Below are positions 41,301 through 49,702 of a stretch of DNA of 64,000 nt, piece after piece. Made by a program: the position numbers and the translations under genes. This stretch comes from Fasciolopsis buskii (lineage: Eukaryota > Platyhelminthes > Trematoda > Plagiorchiida > Fasciolidae). The stretch spans positions 70,462 through 134,461 of the forward strand of contig LUCM01011127.1 in the NCBI GenBank assembly GCA_008360955.1, given 5' to 3'. Numbering within the stretch: position 1 is the first letter of the stretch; every line of letters begins with the position of its first letter. A model generated the notes under the pieces. It saw nothing but the letters and a program-made list of their open reading frames with translations. It did no database searches and was not told the origin of the DNA.

Positions 41301-41507
41301 CCGAGGAGGAAAGTTGTGATACTTGCTGGCTGAGTTCTTCAATCAGCGGTTTCAATCGTGATGCAATTCCATTTTTCCACTTGGAATCGAGCTTACAGAT
41401 ACCGGGATGAGAAGGAAGCTCGAACCTACCTCAAACGACTGCCCACTACTCGAATCCCAGTCCGAAAAGGGATTTAGGAAATGTCGTCCATCGTTCACCT
41501 CGGCCAT
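23293..41507 (-). CDS. LANCL: LanC-like protein (LANCL family), complete gene of eight coding exons
   Basis: The eight exons (41507-41430, 41391-41274, 41223-40820, 40040-39849, 33389-33189, 32250-32074, 29036-28964, 23372-23293) join in frame, with every intron GT...AG, into 1323 nt: a 440-residue protein plus stop. Vertebrate LANCL1/2 are about 400-450 residues. Family landmarks in order are the MYTGLAG motif near residue 60, DEALYGRTGYL in exon 3, FDWHDKAYLGGAHGFAG in exon 4, LVHWCHG in exon 5, GICHGSAG in exon 6, and DRPFSLFEG joined to MAGTLYFLVD across the last intron. The zinc ligands of the family are all present: Cys316 (WCHG) and Cys362-His363 (CHG). Eukaryotic LANCL proteins are cytosolic or membrane-associated alpha/alpha-barrel zinc proteins that bind glutathione and, in mammals, add it to dehydroamino-acid lesions. 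That activity is inferred here from the intact site. There is no N-terminal Met-Gly myristoylation signal as in LANCL2. Paralogue assignment within LANCL1-3 is not attempted. Confidence 0.95.
25601..25960 (+). mobile_element. RTE-like C-terminal fragment in LANCL intron 7
   Basis: The plus-strand frame includes FDSIRRLRWLVRVLRMPDRC, which corresponds to the RRLRWLGHVLRM(P/A)D block after the reverse transcriptase domain of RTE-type elements. It is truncated at both sides. It is antisense to LANCL. Confidence 0.72.
27067..27390 (+). repeat. 324-bp dispersed repeat, copy 2, in LANCL intron 7
   Basis: Gapless partner of 21621-21944, with six transition differences by my count. At five of the six, copy 1 has A/T where this copy has G/C. 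Confidence 0.9.
27526..27709 (+). repeat. TA-terminated dispersed repeat, copy 1
   Basis: Contains TTGTTTGCTGAGCAG, TGCAAACGCATCATCACCAG, GCTCGCGGGCAAATTTTGTT and CATCCAGATACTACTT, and ends in a (TA)n run at about 27694-27709. Parts recur at 29443-29540 (same strand) and 42297-42420 (opposite strand, again ending at a TA run). Confidence 0.75.
28689..28858 (+). mobile_element. tRNA-derived SINE, copy 2, in LANCL intron 7
   Basis: Contains GGTGGTCAACCGGTTA (A-box area), a B box in GGATTCGAATCC, the body GGCAGCCCTCTGTGGGCC, and the 3' end TTTCATTAATAAAG followed by an A-rich tail. It lies about 105 bases from LANCL exon 7, in antisense orientation. Confidence 0.85.
28964..29036 (-). CDS. LANCL: LANCL exon 7 (residues 391-415)
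   Basis: This 73-nt exon lies after a GTTCTTTTTAG acceptor. It encodes FAEWC, a short variable loop and VADRPFSLFEG, all matching the family C-terminus. Donor GAAG|GTATGC splits Gly415. It is easily missed because its frame is not the longest one there. Confidence 0.93.
29443..29540 (+). repeat. TA-terminated dispersed repeat, partial copy 2
   Basis: The segment ACATTGGTTTGTTCGCTGAG through CACTCGAGGTGAC and GCTATGATATTGTGG matches 27526-27610 with substitutions. The TA-ended part is missing. It lies in LANCL intron 6. Confidence 0.65.
29932..30484 (+). repeat. left arm of a 553-bp perfect inverted repeat
   Basis: Each base at position p pairs with its complement at 61483 minus p, in 30999-31551. 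All the stretches I compared were identical without gaps. The arm contains one SINE (29993-30171, reversed) and a flanking segment resembling the 3' region of RTE-like copies. It lies wholly inside LANCL intron 6, with a 514-bp spacer (30485-30998) between the arms. Confidence 0.95.
29993..30171 (-). mobile_element. tRNA-derived SINE, copy 3 (in left arm)
   Basis: The minus strand has GGCGGTGGCCAAACGAATAA, B box GGGTTCGAATCC, CTCTGTTGGCCATGGCC and a TTCATTAATGAAG 3' end with an A-rich tail. It is identical to the right-arm copy. Confidence 0.88.
30999..31551 (-). repeat. right arm of the 553-bp perfect inverted repeat
   Basis: Reverse complement of 29932-30484. A 123-codon frame beginning MLPIISSKVIRDK occurs identically in both arms (31108-31479 plus, 30375-30004 minus), but it runs through the SINE and is probably not a gene. 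Confidence 0.95.
31312..31490 (+). mobile_element. tRNA-derived SINE, copy 4 (in right arm)
   Basis: Mirror image of copy 3, with the same A-box, B-box and 3' end modules. Confidence 0.88.
32074..32250 (-). CDS. LANCL: LANCL exon 6 (residues 332-390), second and third zinc ligands
   Basis: Preceded by a strong polypyrimidine tract and TTTTCAG. The exon contains GLLHKGCGICHGSAGSGYG, with Cys362 and His363 completing the zinc site, then SMYLYRASK before donor GTGAGA. Confidence 0.97.
33189..33389 (-). CDS. LANCL: LANCL exon 5 (residues 265-331), first zinc ligand
   Basis: Acceptor AAATACCAG. The exon contains LPSGNWPSSLGD and DVLVHWCHGATG, whose Cys316 is the first zinc-binding cysteine, and ends MIAAYK before donor GTGCCA. 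Phase 0 at both ends. Confidence 0.95.
33862..35879. other. LANCL intron 4, unassigned part
   Basis: No motif-bearing frame on either strand. The frames seen at 33887-34162 and 34404-34802 do not resemble known families. Confidence 0.3.
35880..36680 (-). mobile_element. RTE-like 3' fragment in LANCL intron 4
   Basis: It shares a series of landmarks with 10730-11660 and 59600-60250: an AACGTGCTCTGGTTTCGATG-like start, CATCTGCTGAAACAGAATG, CATCGATTGACTACC, and near its right end GCGAGCAATTTGAATGCGAT. There is no intact frame. It probably represents the 3' tail and late coding part of the same family, on the minus strand. Confidence 0.65.
36681..39580. other. LANCL intron 4, unassigned part
   Basis: Frames overlap on several phases at 37294-37627 and 38158-38388 without a recognisable product. 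I see no repeat family member here. Confidence 0.3.
39585..39646. repeat. (CACT)n tetranucleotide microsatellite
   Basis: About fifteen near-perfect CACT units, followed after a short TC run by a TA tract (39666-39687). It lies in LANCL intron 4, about 200 bases from exon 4. Confidence 0.95.
39666..39687. repeat. (TA)n microsatellite
   Basis: About eleven uninterrupted TA units. Confidence 0.95.
39849..40040 (-). CDS. LANCL: LANCL exon 4 (residues 201-264)
   Basis: Acceptor TCTCGTAG; the exon starts VVKAILFSGARGAKQ and contains PPLMFDWHDKAYLGGAHGFAG, the counterpart of the conserved WHxxxYxGAAHGLAG motif. The donor is AAA|GTGAGT. A 6.5-kb intron (33390-39848) follows. Confidence 0.95.
40820..41223 (-). 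CDS. LANCL: LANCL exon 3 (residues 67-200)
   Basis: The longest exon. It covers barrel helices, with the FTGAVGPLCLA motif (equivalent of FLCGDAGPLAV) and DEALYGRTGYLNAL. The donor is TCG|GTGAGG, phase 0. Confidence 0.95.
41224..41273 (-). other. LANCL intron 2, 50-bp micro-intron
   Basis: GTGTGT to a CCTATTTAG acceptor. Splicing restores LAG|IGYFFHIL, matching the WAGIAVLYLHL pattern of the family. Confidence 0.88.
41274..41391 (-). CDS. LANCL: LANCL exon 2 (residues 27-66)
   Basis: Encodes an amphipathic helix (residues 27-52) and the conserved MYTGLAG turn. The donor GCAG|GTGTGT splits the Gly66 codon (phase 1), completed by GC at the start of exon 3. Confidence 0.9.
41392..41429 (-). 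other. LANCL intron 1, 38-bp micro-intron
   Basis: It runs from GTAGGT to TGTAAG. Removing it keeps the frame and joins exon 1 to the LDSKWKNGIASRLKPLIEEL helix. The length is near the lower limit for spliceosomal introns. Confidence 0.8.
41430..41507 (-). CDS. LANCL: LANCL exon 1 (residues 1-26)
   Basis: Begins with ATG in context GCCATGG, a strong initiator, and encodes MAEVNDGRHFLNPFSDWDSS and six more residues. The HFLNPFSDW stretch matches the Phe-x-Asn-Pro-Tyr-x-Asp start of animal LANCL proteins. The donor is GAG|GTAGGT, phase 0. Confidence 0.88.
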
Positions 41508-42290
41508 GGCAGTGTTTCTATTAGACACTATAGAAGAGATAATGTAAAACAGAAATGCGAACTCATTGATCGGTTAGTTGACAAAGTTGATTAGGTCAGT
41601 TAAAAAGCATAGTTCACTTCAAAAAGAACACATGTTTTGTTTTTCTTAAACACCTGGAGAAAAAGAGACCCACTAATGCCGACAGTAACTGGTGTCAAAG
41701 ATCCACATGACTAAGAAACCCATCTAGTTTGAAACGAAGTAAGAACGAGAGCAAAGAATGCATACATTTGAGGTTGTATTGACAAAATGTTCGGGAAAAC
41801 GTCTTTAGAAAAAACTCGAGATAATTGAAACGTAAATGTATTGTCATCTTTGCCGATAATGTCATGTTATTAGAAAATACGTATATCTATGCAACACAAG
41901 GTTTATCCTCTTTCTCCAGTATACATAATAACTCGTTCGAACCCAACTATAGCAAAACAACATAGACGACAAATTATGTTCAGGTTTGCGAATACCCGAC
42001 CGCGTATTACGAACCTGTCGTACGAAGAGCGTATTCGCATAAACAAGTATAGTTCGTGAACCAAGTCCTAAACAACGGCCAACTCGTCATTCCGAGGCCA
42101 GGTGGTGTTCAAACCATTGTTTCCTAGCCGCGAGTACTACGAAAAGCATGAAAATTCGTGGCCTTATTGACCGAGAATCTCTTAAGCCGCCTCCTTCAAT
42201 TTCTGTCCAAACACGATATTACATGGGCATATGGAAAGATTACATTCTATACGGGCACCGTGAAATACGATCAACTTTGATCACAGTTAT
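41508..42290. other. 5' flank of LANCL
   Basis: Contains the presumed promoter and 5' UTR of LANCL. No convincing TATA box, CpG cluster or trans-splice acceptor could be fixed by eye. Confidence 0.35.
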
Positions 42291-42294
42291 GTGA

Positions 42295-42296
<2 letters not shown>

Positions 42297-42327
<31 letters not shown>

Positions 42328-42420
42328 AGCAGGAAGTAGTATCTGGATGCGTAAACAAAATTTGCCCGGGAGCACACGACCGGTTTCGCGGTTATTGTCG
42401 CTCGTCAGGTATGCGTACCC
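42297..42420 (-). repeat. TA-terminated dispersed repeat, copy 3
   Basis: The plus strand starts with a (TA)n run (42297-42327), then AAGCAGGAAGTAGTATCTGG, ATGCGTAAACAAAATTTGCC and CGGGAGCACACGACC. This is the reverse complement of the end of the copy at 27526-27709. Confidence 0.75.
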
Positions 42421-42599
42421 GATGCTCTCTTGTCCAAACATCCACATACTTGTACACTCCGAATTGATTGATATTTCTCACCAGAATCGAATCTGTAGCA
42501 ACAGGAGTGTGTATGGAAGCTCTTCGTCGAAGAGTCCACAGAAGAATCACAACTGTGATTCGTTGATAATTCTTTGTCAGTTGGGCTGAGCCAACCTTA

Positions 42600-44140
42600 G
42601 GAACGAGGGCAGAATGCCCGACGTACAGTGGTTTCGGTCACTACCTCGTACTACCATCTGTTCAAACAGAATACTAAAAGAGAAACAACAACCGACGGCA
42701 AATTAACGGACTGAAGAACTATAGACATGAAAGATTTCGAATACAAGAACGCCGCTAACTGCGGCAATAAACCATAGCATCTATGTTCTTCATCCAGTGC
42801 TTCACCAGATCTCATGGACTCGAATCAGGTAGTCTAACGGCACCTACCGGTTAAGACTTTATTACTTCGACTGGCTACCAGGAAACATCGACCTACAATT
42901 ATGTGCATCACAGAACAACGCACAACAAAGCGGGTGCTTAGAGGGCACGCGAAAAACATGTTCCAACTACCTAATCATCATTAAGCGCTGTCATTTACCG
43001 AGAGCTACGTTTTCATAAAAAGAGCGAATATGCAAAACGAACAGGGAGTGGAGTTACAAAAGACGGGAAAACATAAGAACACGGCAGTAGCCAACACAAA
43101 AGACAGTCTAACTGTACAAACGCACGTGTTTTCAATCATTCTGATTCTATAAAAAATGGCAACACGGTAGCCACTGTTCATGAATCACTGCAATAACATT
43201 CAATGTCTCCATCCAAATAATTCACGCGTCCTTCGGAACTCAACCATGAACACGTGAGATACCTACTTTACCTAAGTTCGTTGTACATTTTCTCATTCCA
43301 CGTTGCCACATCATCGGTTGACCTCCACATGGCTTCTTCTACTCCTTGAGGGACCGCAAAACAGAGCACCGTATGACAGACGAGTGTTCGCCGTATGCAA
43401 CACACAACCCAAACAGCGCAGTTTACTAAGTTCCATATGCGGATATAAGGTATTCTCAGATTCCTGGTCTTCACATTACTCATTCGGTCACCCCTAGCGA
43501 TATTACGCACACATCGATGATTGAAAACCTCCAAGCGACGAACATCACCAACACGCATAATCCATGTCTCGCAATCATGCAACAGATCTGAGCGTACTAT
43601 GGCACGGTACACACGACCTTTCAACTTCAAGTGAGAGTCAAGCTGATATCACAAGTGCTTCAGTCGAGTGTAAGCCGATGGAGACTTGGATATACGCGTC
43701 TCCACTTCTAATGTCTCACTACCACTGTTCGACACGCAGCTACCAAGGTAGGTGAAACGGTCCACAGTCGTTAGTTCCCCTCCATCGAGTATCAAGGTCG
43801 GCACTACTGTCGTCCAGTCCTGCAACAGCAATTTGCAATTCGAAGGTGCAAAGCACATGCCAAACCGAGCAGCCGACCGCGAGAGTCTACCTAGTGCGCT
43901 ATGTGTATGGTCCGCAGACTCCAAAAGGCACACAACGTCATCTGTGTAGTCTAGGTCATATAGCTTCCCTCCATTTCCCAGTTCGATTCCTACATCCCGG
44001 AGACCATCTAAAGCATCTTCCGCCACCACGTCCATGATGAGGTTGAACAGAAATGGCGAAATGGAACACCCTTGTCTAACACCGCTAGTTAATGCCGAAT
44101 GGAATACTGCATGCTTGGTCACAGAACCAGATAAACAACT
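42600..44140 (-). mobile_element. RTE-like retrotransposon, 5'-truncated: reverse transcriptase, C-terminal block and 3' tail
   Basis: The minus frame 44188-43649 encodes a long reverse transcriptase piece: SGVRQGCSISPFLFNLIMDV, then LYDLDYTDDVVCLLESADH with YTDD in the catalytic position, FAPSNCKLLLQDW and FTYLGSCVS. After a frameshift, 43630-43268 gives LKGRVYRAIVRSDLLHDCETW, RRLEVFNHRC and the end of the protein. The tail continues to about 42600 and matches other family copies. This is the best preserved reverse transcriptase in the window, and it still lacks its 5' half. Confidence 0.88.
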
Positions 44141-44890
44141 GGTGAGACACCTACATACTTTACCTGAGTTCGCTATACCAATTCTCACTCAACGTCGCCA
44201 CATCATCTGATGAAATGCACTTGCTGTGTTCCACTCGGCGGGAGGAACGCAAACCAGAGCACCATATGCTAGACGAGTGTTAGCCGTATGCAACACATGA
44301 CCCAACCAGCGTAGTTTACTAAGTTTCATACGCAGATATAAGGTATTCTCAGAATTGGCACCTAACACCAGATTCCTGGTCTCCACATTACTCATCCGGT
44401 CACTCCATCCAATCCTAGCGACAATACGCACAAATCGGTAATTGAAAATCTCCAAGCGTCGAACATCTCCGGCAAGCATATTCTATGTATTCCAACCATT
44501 CAACAGGACTTAGCGCACCGCGCCTCAGTACAAAAGACCTTTCAACTTCAAGGAAAAATCAGACCGACTCCACGAGCGCTTCAGTCGAGCGTACGCCGCT
44601 AGGGCCCTTCATGCACTCGTACTAACCGTGATTGCTGCGCCACCATCGTTCGAAACAGTTACCAAGGCAATCAAAAGGACCGACAATCGACAGTTCCTCT
44701 CCATTCAGGATACAGCACTGACCGTACTATCGTCCAATGTTGTAACACCAATTTGCAATTTGAAGATGAAAGCACATCCCGAGCTACGGACCCTGAGAAA
44801 CTGCCTAGTGTACGTTGTGTATGGCACGCAGATTCGAACAGACACACGGTGTCATCTGAGTAATCTAAATCACAGCTTCTCGCCATTTTC
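44140..44890 (-). mobile_element. second RTE-like copy abutting the first, C-terminal part
   Basis: Starting at about 44140 the sequence repeats what lies at about 43257: TACCTGAGTTCGCTATACC here, TACCTAAGTTCGTTGTACA there. The minus frame 44479-44189 gives RRLEIFNYRFVRIVARIGWS and then LRMKLSKLRWLGHVLHTANT. Further right, 44886-44671 gives CDLDYSDDTVCLFESACH (YSDD) and SNCKLVLQHW. This is the end of another copy of the same family in the same orientation. Confidence 0.82.
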
Positions 44891-45419
44891 TTGTATTGTA
44901 TTGGATAGACTTTTTGCGTACAATAAATAATGTTGCATTTCAGGCAAAAAGTGTGAGGGTAAAAATAATATAGAGGAAAAAGAAATTATTAAATAAAATT
45001 AAAAAATACACTCATCGCCTCGTAAGAGAACTCATCCAGGAATAATCATACCGCATTAAGGTTGCTCAGGAATTCGGCTGAAACCCGGTCACGGTTTGTC
45101 AAAATTCGCGCTAAATATGGGACAGTGGATTTCCTATAGATATTGATTCTAGATGGTATGGAACGAAAATCGGATCGTGTCGAAATATATGCAGAGCGGC
45201 CAACAGGCGTGGGTAGCTCTGACAGTGGGTTCACTTTTCATTGATGTCTGTTGCGACACCGAGGTAAGAATTCAGGACTCGGGTAGTGCAATTCAGTTAA
45301 CTGCACCTGATGTCTGATCAAGATATTACTACGTATCTCAGGAAATGAAATAGTTTCTGCTGCTGGTCACCGCTGTGTAAGAACGTTCTGGAGTGTGTGG
45401 ATGGGCGAATGTGGCCCCT
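44891..45419. other. spacer between retroelement remains
   Basis: AT-rich, with poly(A)-like runs near 44980-45010 and no gene. It may hold decayed element DNA. Confidence 0.35.
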
Positions 45420-47420
45420 TTTGACCAGATTCCGGTTGCTTGTGCTCCGTGAGACTTCTGAGATCAGTCGGCGTTCGGAAGCATTGCTGTGTTAAGCGCA
45501 GTTTATTTGTCATCTCGGCATACGCCCCGACAGACTGTAGTACTCACATGCAAAAATACGAGTTTTACAACGAACTCATCCCTCTTGTTCTCAGAAGCAA
45601 AGACTCCGACATTGTGGTGGTAGCAGGTGAGTTCAAATGTATAATTTGAAAAACGTTGTGCTTGTTTAAGTGAGTCCTGCACCATACCTGCTCAGCGAAC
45701 AGATAACACAGAAAGACTTCTCCAATTTTGTTCCTACAGTCATTTATGCCTGTCAGGCACGAATCTCCAACACAGATCGCATCACACGGCGACATGACGC
45801 TTTAACTCGACAGGTACTGAGTCAGATCGACCATACCGCAGTTAGCTGCCATTGGCCCGGTTCTGTCCAGAAATGTAGATCTTATTGGACCACGTACGTC
45901 GAATCGAACTATGCGTTAGTTTGAATGCGATTTTTGCTGCAGCTTATTTGCGATCGACGCAGATGGCAAACCCGGTTGATCGCAAAACGTCTGTCTGATT
46001 CGGCTGTTCGAAACAGCTATGAACAGGAACTGTTCGAAGAACTAAGGACTAAGGACTCCGACGAGCAGCAATGTAGACGAGCGGTGGGACCAAATCAAGC
46101 AGGCGATGCATTTGACAGCAGACTTAGCAAGTGGCCCAAGATATAGTGTTCATCAAAGACACTGGATATCAACAGGGCAGCTGAGCCCAACGGAACAAAA
46201 ATGCGAGCTCCCTAATTGCAAGGAGATGAGTAAGATGTGTAGACAGCTGCAGCGTCAAGTGACGATAAGCCTGAAGAATGACCGCGAAAATTGGTGGGTT
46301 AAGGTAGCCGAAGAAATGTAATTAGCAGCTGCTTCAGGTAACAGTGAAAGACTGTTTAAACCTATACGCAGCACCGGTGAACGGCGCACTTCCGTTGGTG
46401 AAGTCGTGTGCGATAGAAATGGAGAGCTTATTCATCATAAACAGCAAAGGCTGGACCTTTGGGCACAGCACTTCAAGGATCAGTTTAGCTGACCGCACGC
46501 TAACGTAGTTAGACCGAAGCCTGCAGCCGCGAAACCTTGAGAGGTCTTTTAACACCCCCACTCTGCCAACGGAAGTGGAAGTGCAGTCGAATATTGGACT
46601 ACTGAAGAGAAGAGCAGCCGGTCCCGATGAATTGGGTGGAGAGTCATTGAGAACATTACTTACCTCCTTACTTCGTGATAGTTAGAACCAGGAACGTATT
46701 CCGTCATAGTGAGGCGAGTCACTGATTTTATCAATCTTCAAGAAGGACACACGGAGTGATTGTAGCAATCATAGTAGGATTAGTTTAATTCCGATCGTTA
46801 CTAAGATGTTAGCTTTGATAATGCTGCGCCGTTTGACACCGGTTCACGAGAGTAACAACCGCCAATAGCGGGTCATGTTTCATCCAACTCAAGCATGCAT
46901 CAACCAAATTTTCACTTTTCGCCAGTTACTTGAAACAGTCCACATATCACCGCCCTACAGTTGTAGTCTTTCTGTACTTATAGCAGTGGATCAGACATCA
47001 ATATTCAGTGCTCTCCACCGAAGTGGCATGCTGCAAGCATTGTACTTGCATACCTGCGATCGCGTGAGGCCGTACGGTGAACTAACAAGTCCATTCGAAA
47101 CGACTAGTGGTGTTCGACTAGAGCTCCCCATCCTTTCACTTTTGTTGAACTTCGTCATGGACGAGGTGATGGAAGATGCTTTAGGAGGTCTACAGTAATC
47201 AAACTGGCAAATGGTGAGAAGCTGTGATCTAGATGACGCAGATGACATCATGTGCCTTTTCGAATCTGCGGACCATACACAACGTGCACTAGACAGTTTC
47301 TCGAGGTCTGTAGCTCGGAATGTGCTTTCATCTTTAAAGCGCAAATCGATGTTACAGTACTGGACGATAATAGACAAGCGTGATACTGTCATTCTTGTAT
47401 ATTCACCCTTTTATAGACAC
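45420..47420 (+). mobile_element. decayed RTE-like retrotransposon: endonuclease through reverse transcriptase
   Basis: Plus-strand blocks appear in family order. Endonuclease at 45490-45650 has SAYAPTDCSTHMQKYEFYNE and VVVAGEF. A late endonuclease block at 45820-45920 has HTAVSCHWPGSVQKCRSYW. The linker lies at 45925-46320. The fingers motif near 46600 is LLKRRAAGPDELGGESLRTL. The palm, around 46875-47198, has ACINQIFTFRQLLE and FVMDEVMEDALGGLQ. At 47211-47360 it reads CDLDDADDIMCLFESADH. Frameshifts separate the blocks. Confidence 0.82.
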
Positions 47421-47542
47421 GTTTAACTCTGGGGAAAAGGCAGTGGCACTCTCCCTGGTGTTGAATGCTGAACAATGGTGATGATGATTATCCCCGGATG
47501 TGTCGTTCCGTCTCCGCTAAGTCGCTAAATTGGACCTTATAA

Positions 47543-48010
47543 TCACCAACAATGACCACAACGGCCGTTGGACACAATGCGGAGGACCCGAGAAAACTGT
47601 CTGTAGAATTCGTCTTTTGCCGCAGGGGAGCTACAATCAGTGAGCGCGTGTATAGATATGCCGAACAAACAACGACACTTCAACCGACTGCTATTGACAC
47701 GTACGGAACCGCCCATCCGATCTGCATGCAGACTACTGATGACTACGATCCAGTCTAACAGGGAATGCAGAAATTGCAAGCTAAATTTATACTTTCAGTG
47801 CGATCTTGAGGCCTATTCACCACTGTTTGAAACGGGATCATCTGGCATGCTGAGAGTGAAACATTCCGTCCACAAATTCTGACGACGGGCGTGGAGCGCT
47901 TTATCGTAAGGCTTACTACAAGAAGGATGCTGCAAGCAGTTGATACTTCGCGAGCGTATACACCTTTAAGGGAGTTTTCATTGATAAACAAACGAAACCT
48001 TTGACTCAAA
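47543..48010 (-). mobile_element. RTE-like endonuclease fragment
   Basis: The minus frame 47779-47543 includes SIHALTDCSSPAAKDEFYRQ, an endonuclease block corresponding to the SAYAPTDCS segment of the element on its left but on the opposite strand. No reverse transcriptase follows, so it is 3' truncated. The two copies meet tail to tail. Confidence 0.68.
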
Positions 48011-48179
48011 AGTCATCAGCAAATCACTGGGCGGTTAACTCAGCGGAGGTGGGGAGATCTGAGTAGCAACATATCAATCAGTACCCACCACGTTAGATCT
48101 AATGGGGAGCACAGTCTCGATTATACTGTGCGATGACCTACGCAGTATGGGATTCAAAGTAATTTTTCAATTCATTAAA

Positions 48180-49460
48180 TTGGTGGACGGGTATTATTAG
48201 GGCGCGTCCAGCTACTAATTAGAACGATTAGGGTTCTCAACCAAATCCTTTTGTTCAACGAAGAGGCTGTTCGTAAGGCAGCTAGATCAATTATTCTCCC
48301 ACTTAATTTTTTCGATTAAGTTCGTAGCTCAGATCAAGCACCAAACTGGAGGACAAAGAGATTGTTTCATCGGACCTCTCTACCTATATTCCAAACAGGC
48401 TCCGAGGGAAGCTTCTGATTCCGCTCATGGTTTATTGTCTCCTTCTAGGTCTTACTGAAAATATTACATTGGAAACGTGCCTCGAAACCAGTCTTACGGT
48501 CCAAATAAAGCACGACCATCCAGTGTCGTAGGCACATGTCGAAATTCCTCTTTTCCCAAATGGGCGATTTATCTGACACGACCAACAATCGTCCAATTTT
48601 TCTAACGTTTGCTATTTTGAAATTGTTCGGAACTGACATCTCAAAGTAACTGCTATCGTTTCTCGAGAGTGGACCGCCAACATAGACACCGACAACTTTG
48701 CTCCACTAGTGATCTAATGGCTCTCGGCCCACATTACTAATCAACTGCACCCGAAAACCATGGGCAAACATGCTTGGTCTTGTTTGATATCCCAAGATGT
48801 GCTAGCGAGTTTAATATGGAGATCAACTGATGAAACTGCCCGCATTGGGATTCACTTCATCTCTCCTATCGTGAACATCAAGTTTCCTCAGTCAGCGAAT
48901 GATTTCCGCCCAGGTTTATGAGATTCTACCTCAGATGTTCACCTTGAATTCAGATGCCTCCCAATTTCCCGTCTTTGCCCCAACCCTTTTTAATCTATTT
49001 CTTAGCGATCTTCTACCCCATACAGCCAGTCTTATCTACGACTTTGTCGATGACGTCATCCTACGATGTTCCTCTTATTGCTACACTCTGCCATCTAAAC
49101 ACAAAAAGTGACCGTGGCGACCGTGCTGTTAACGCATCGCTGGATTCCGATCATTGACAAATCTCCCTGGGTCCCCAAGATTATGCTGAATTCAACGCTT
49201 TCCTTTGTCTTACTTCTAAACACCATAGGTTAACTATCCGTGTTCTTTGGTGCGACAGATCAACAGTTCACAGATTGCATCTATTTTCTTAGGTTATCCA
49301 TAACTATTTCTGTATGCTGATCCCTTTTCCTACTTCAGGTAGCTTCTAATGATGCGTTCTATTTCATCCCAAAAGTTTCTTTATTCGTGTCTATCTTCTA
49401 TGGCACTAAGCTCAAATTCGACTCCCATTGAATACTGCAGTAGCTTGAGGGGGCGGATGG
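48180..49460 (+). mobile_element. non-LTR reverse transcriptase remnant, CR1/jockey-like
   Basis: Plus frame 48899-49111 reads FPVFAPTLFNLFLSDLLPHT, then LIYDFVDDVILRCSS, in which FVDD replaces the usual FADD. This is the palm of a family different from the RTE copies around it and similar to the element at 2590-4900. The edges are approximate. Confidence 0.68.
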
Positions 49461-49534
49461 TGCTTCGTCCACTCCTGTTAATCTACCTGATCGAATTCAT
49501 CGCAAGGTCATTCGGCTGACCAAAAGCATCGAAT

Positions 49535-49702
49535 CTGTGGTGGTCAAGCGGATTGGTGTTTAGACATGAAGCACACGGGTTTGAATCCTTCAACCGCCGG
49601 TCAACTTCCCCACTCGGAAGCCCTCCGTTTGTTCTCACCTCCTTCCTGGAAAATGACGTACCCTGCTATTTCATTAATAAAGCAAATAAAAGATAAAATA
49701 TG
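49535..49702 (+). mobile_element. tRNA-derived SINE, copy 5
   Basis: GTGGTGGTCAAGCGGATTGG (A box), GGGTTTGAATCC (B box with one change), CGGAAGCCCTCCGTTTG, and the end TTTCATTAATAAAG with AAATAAAAGATAAAA. It is complete by comparison with the other copies. Confidence 0.85.

Noticed and set aside
23293..41507. LanC homology as evidence of a lantibiotic (RiPP) biosynthetic cluster
   Set aside because: The gene is split by eight-exon eukaryotic structure, matches the LANCL branch, and has no precursor peptide, dehydratase or transporter nearby.
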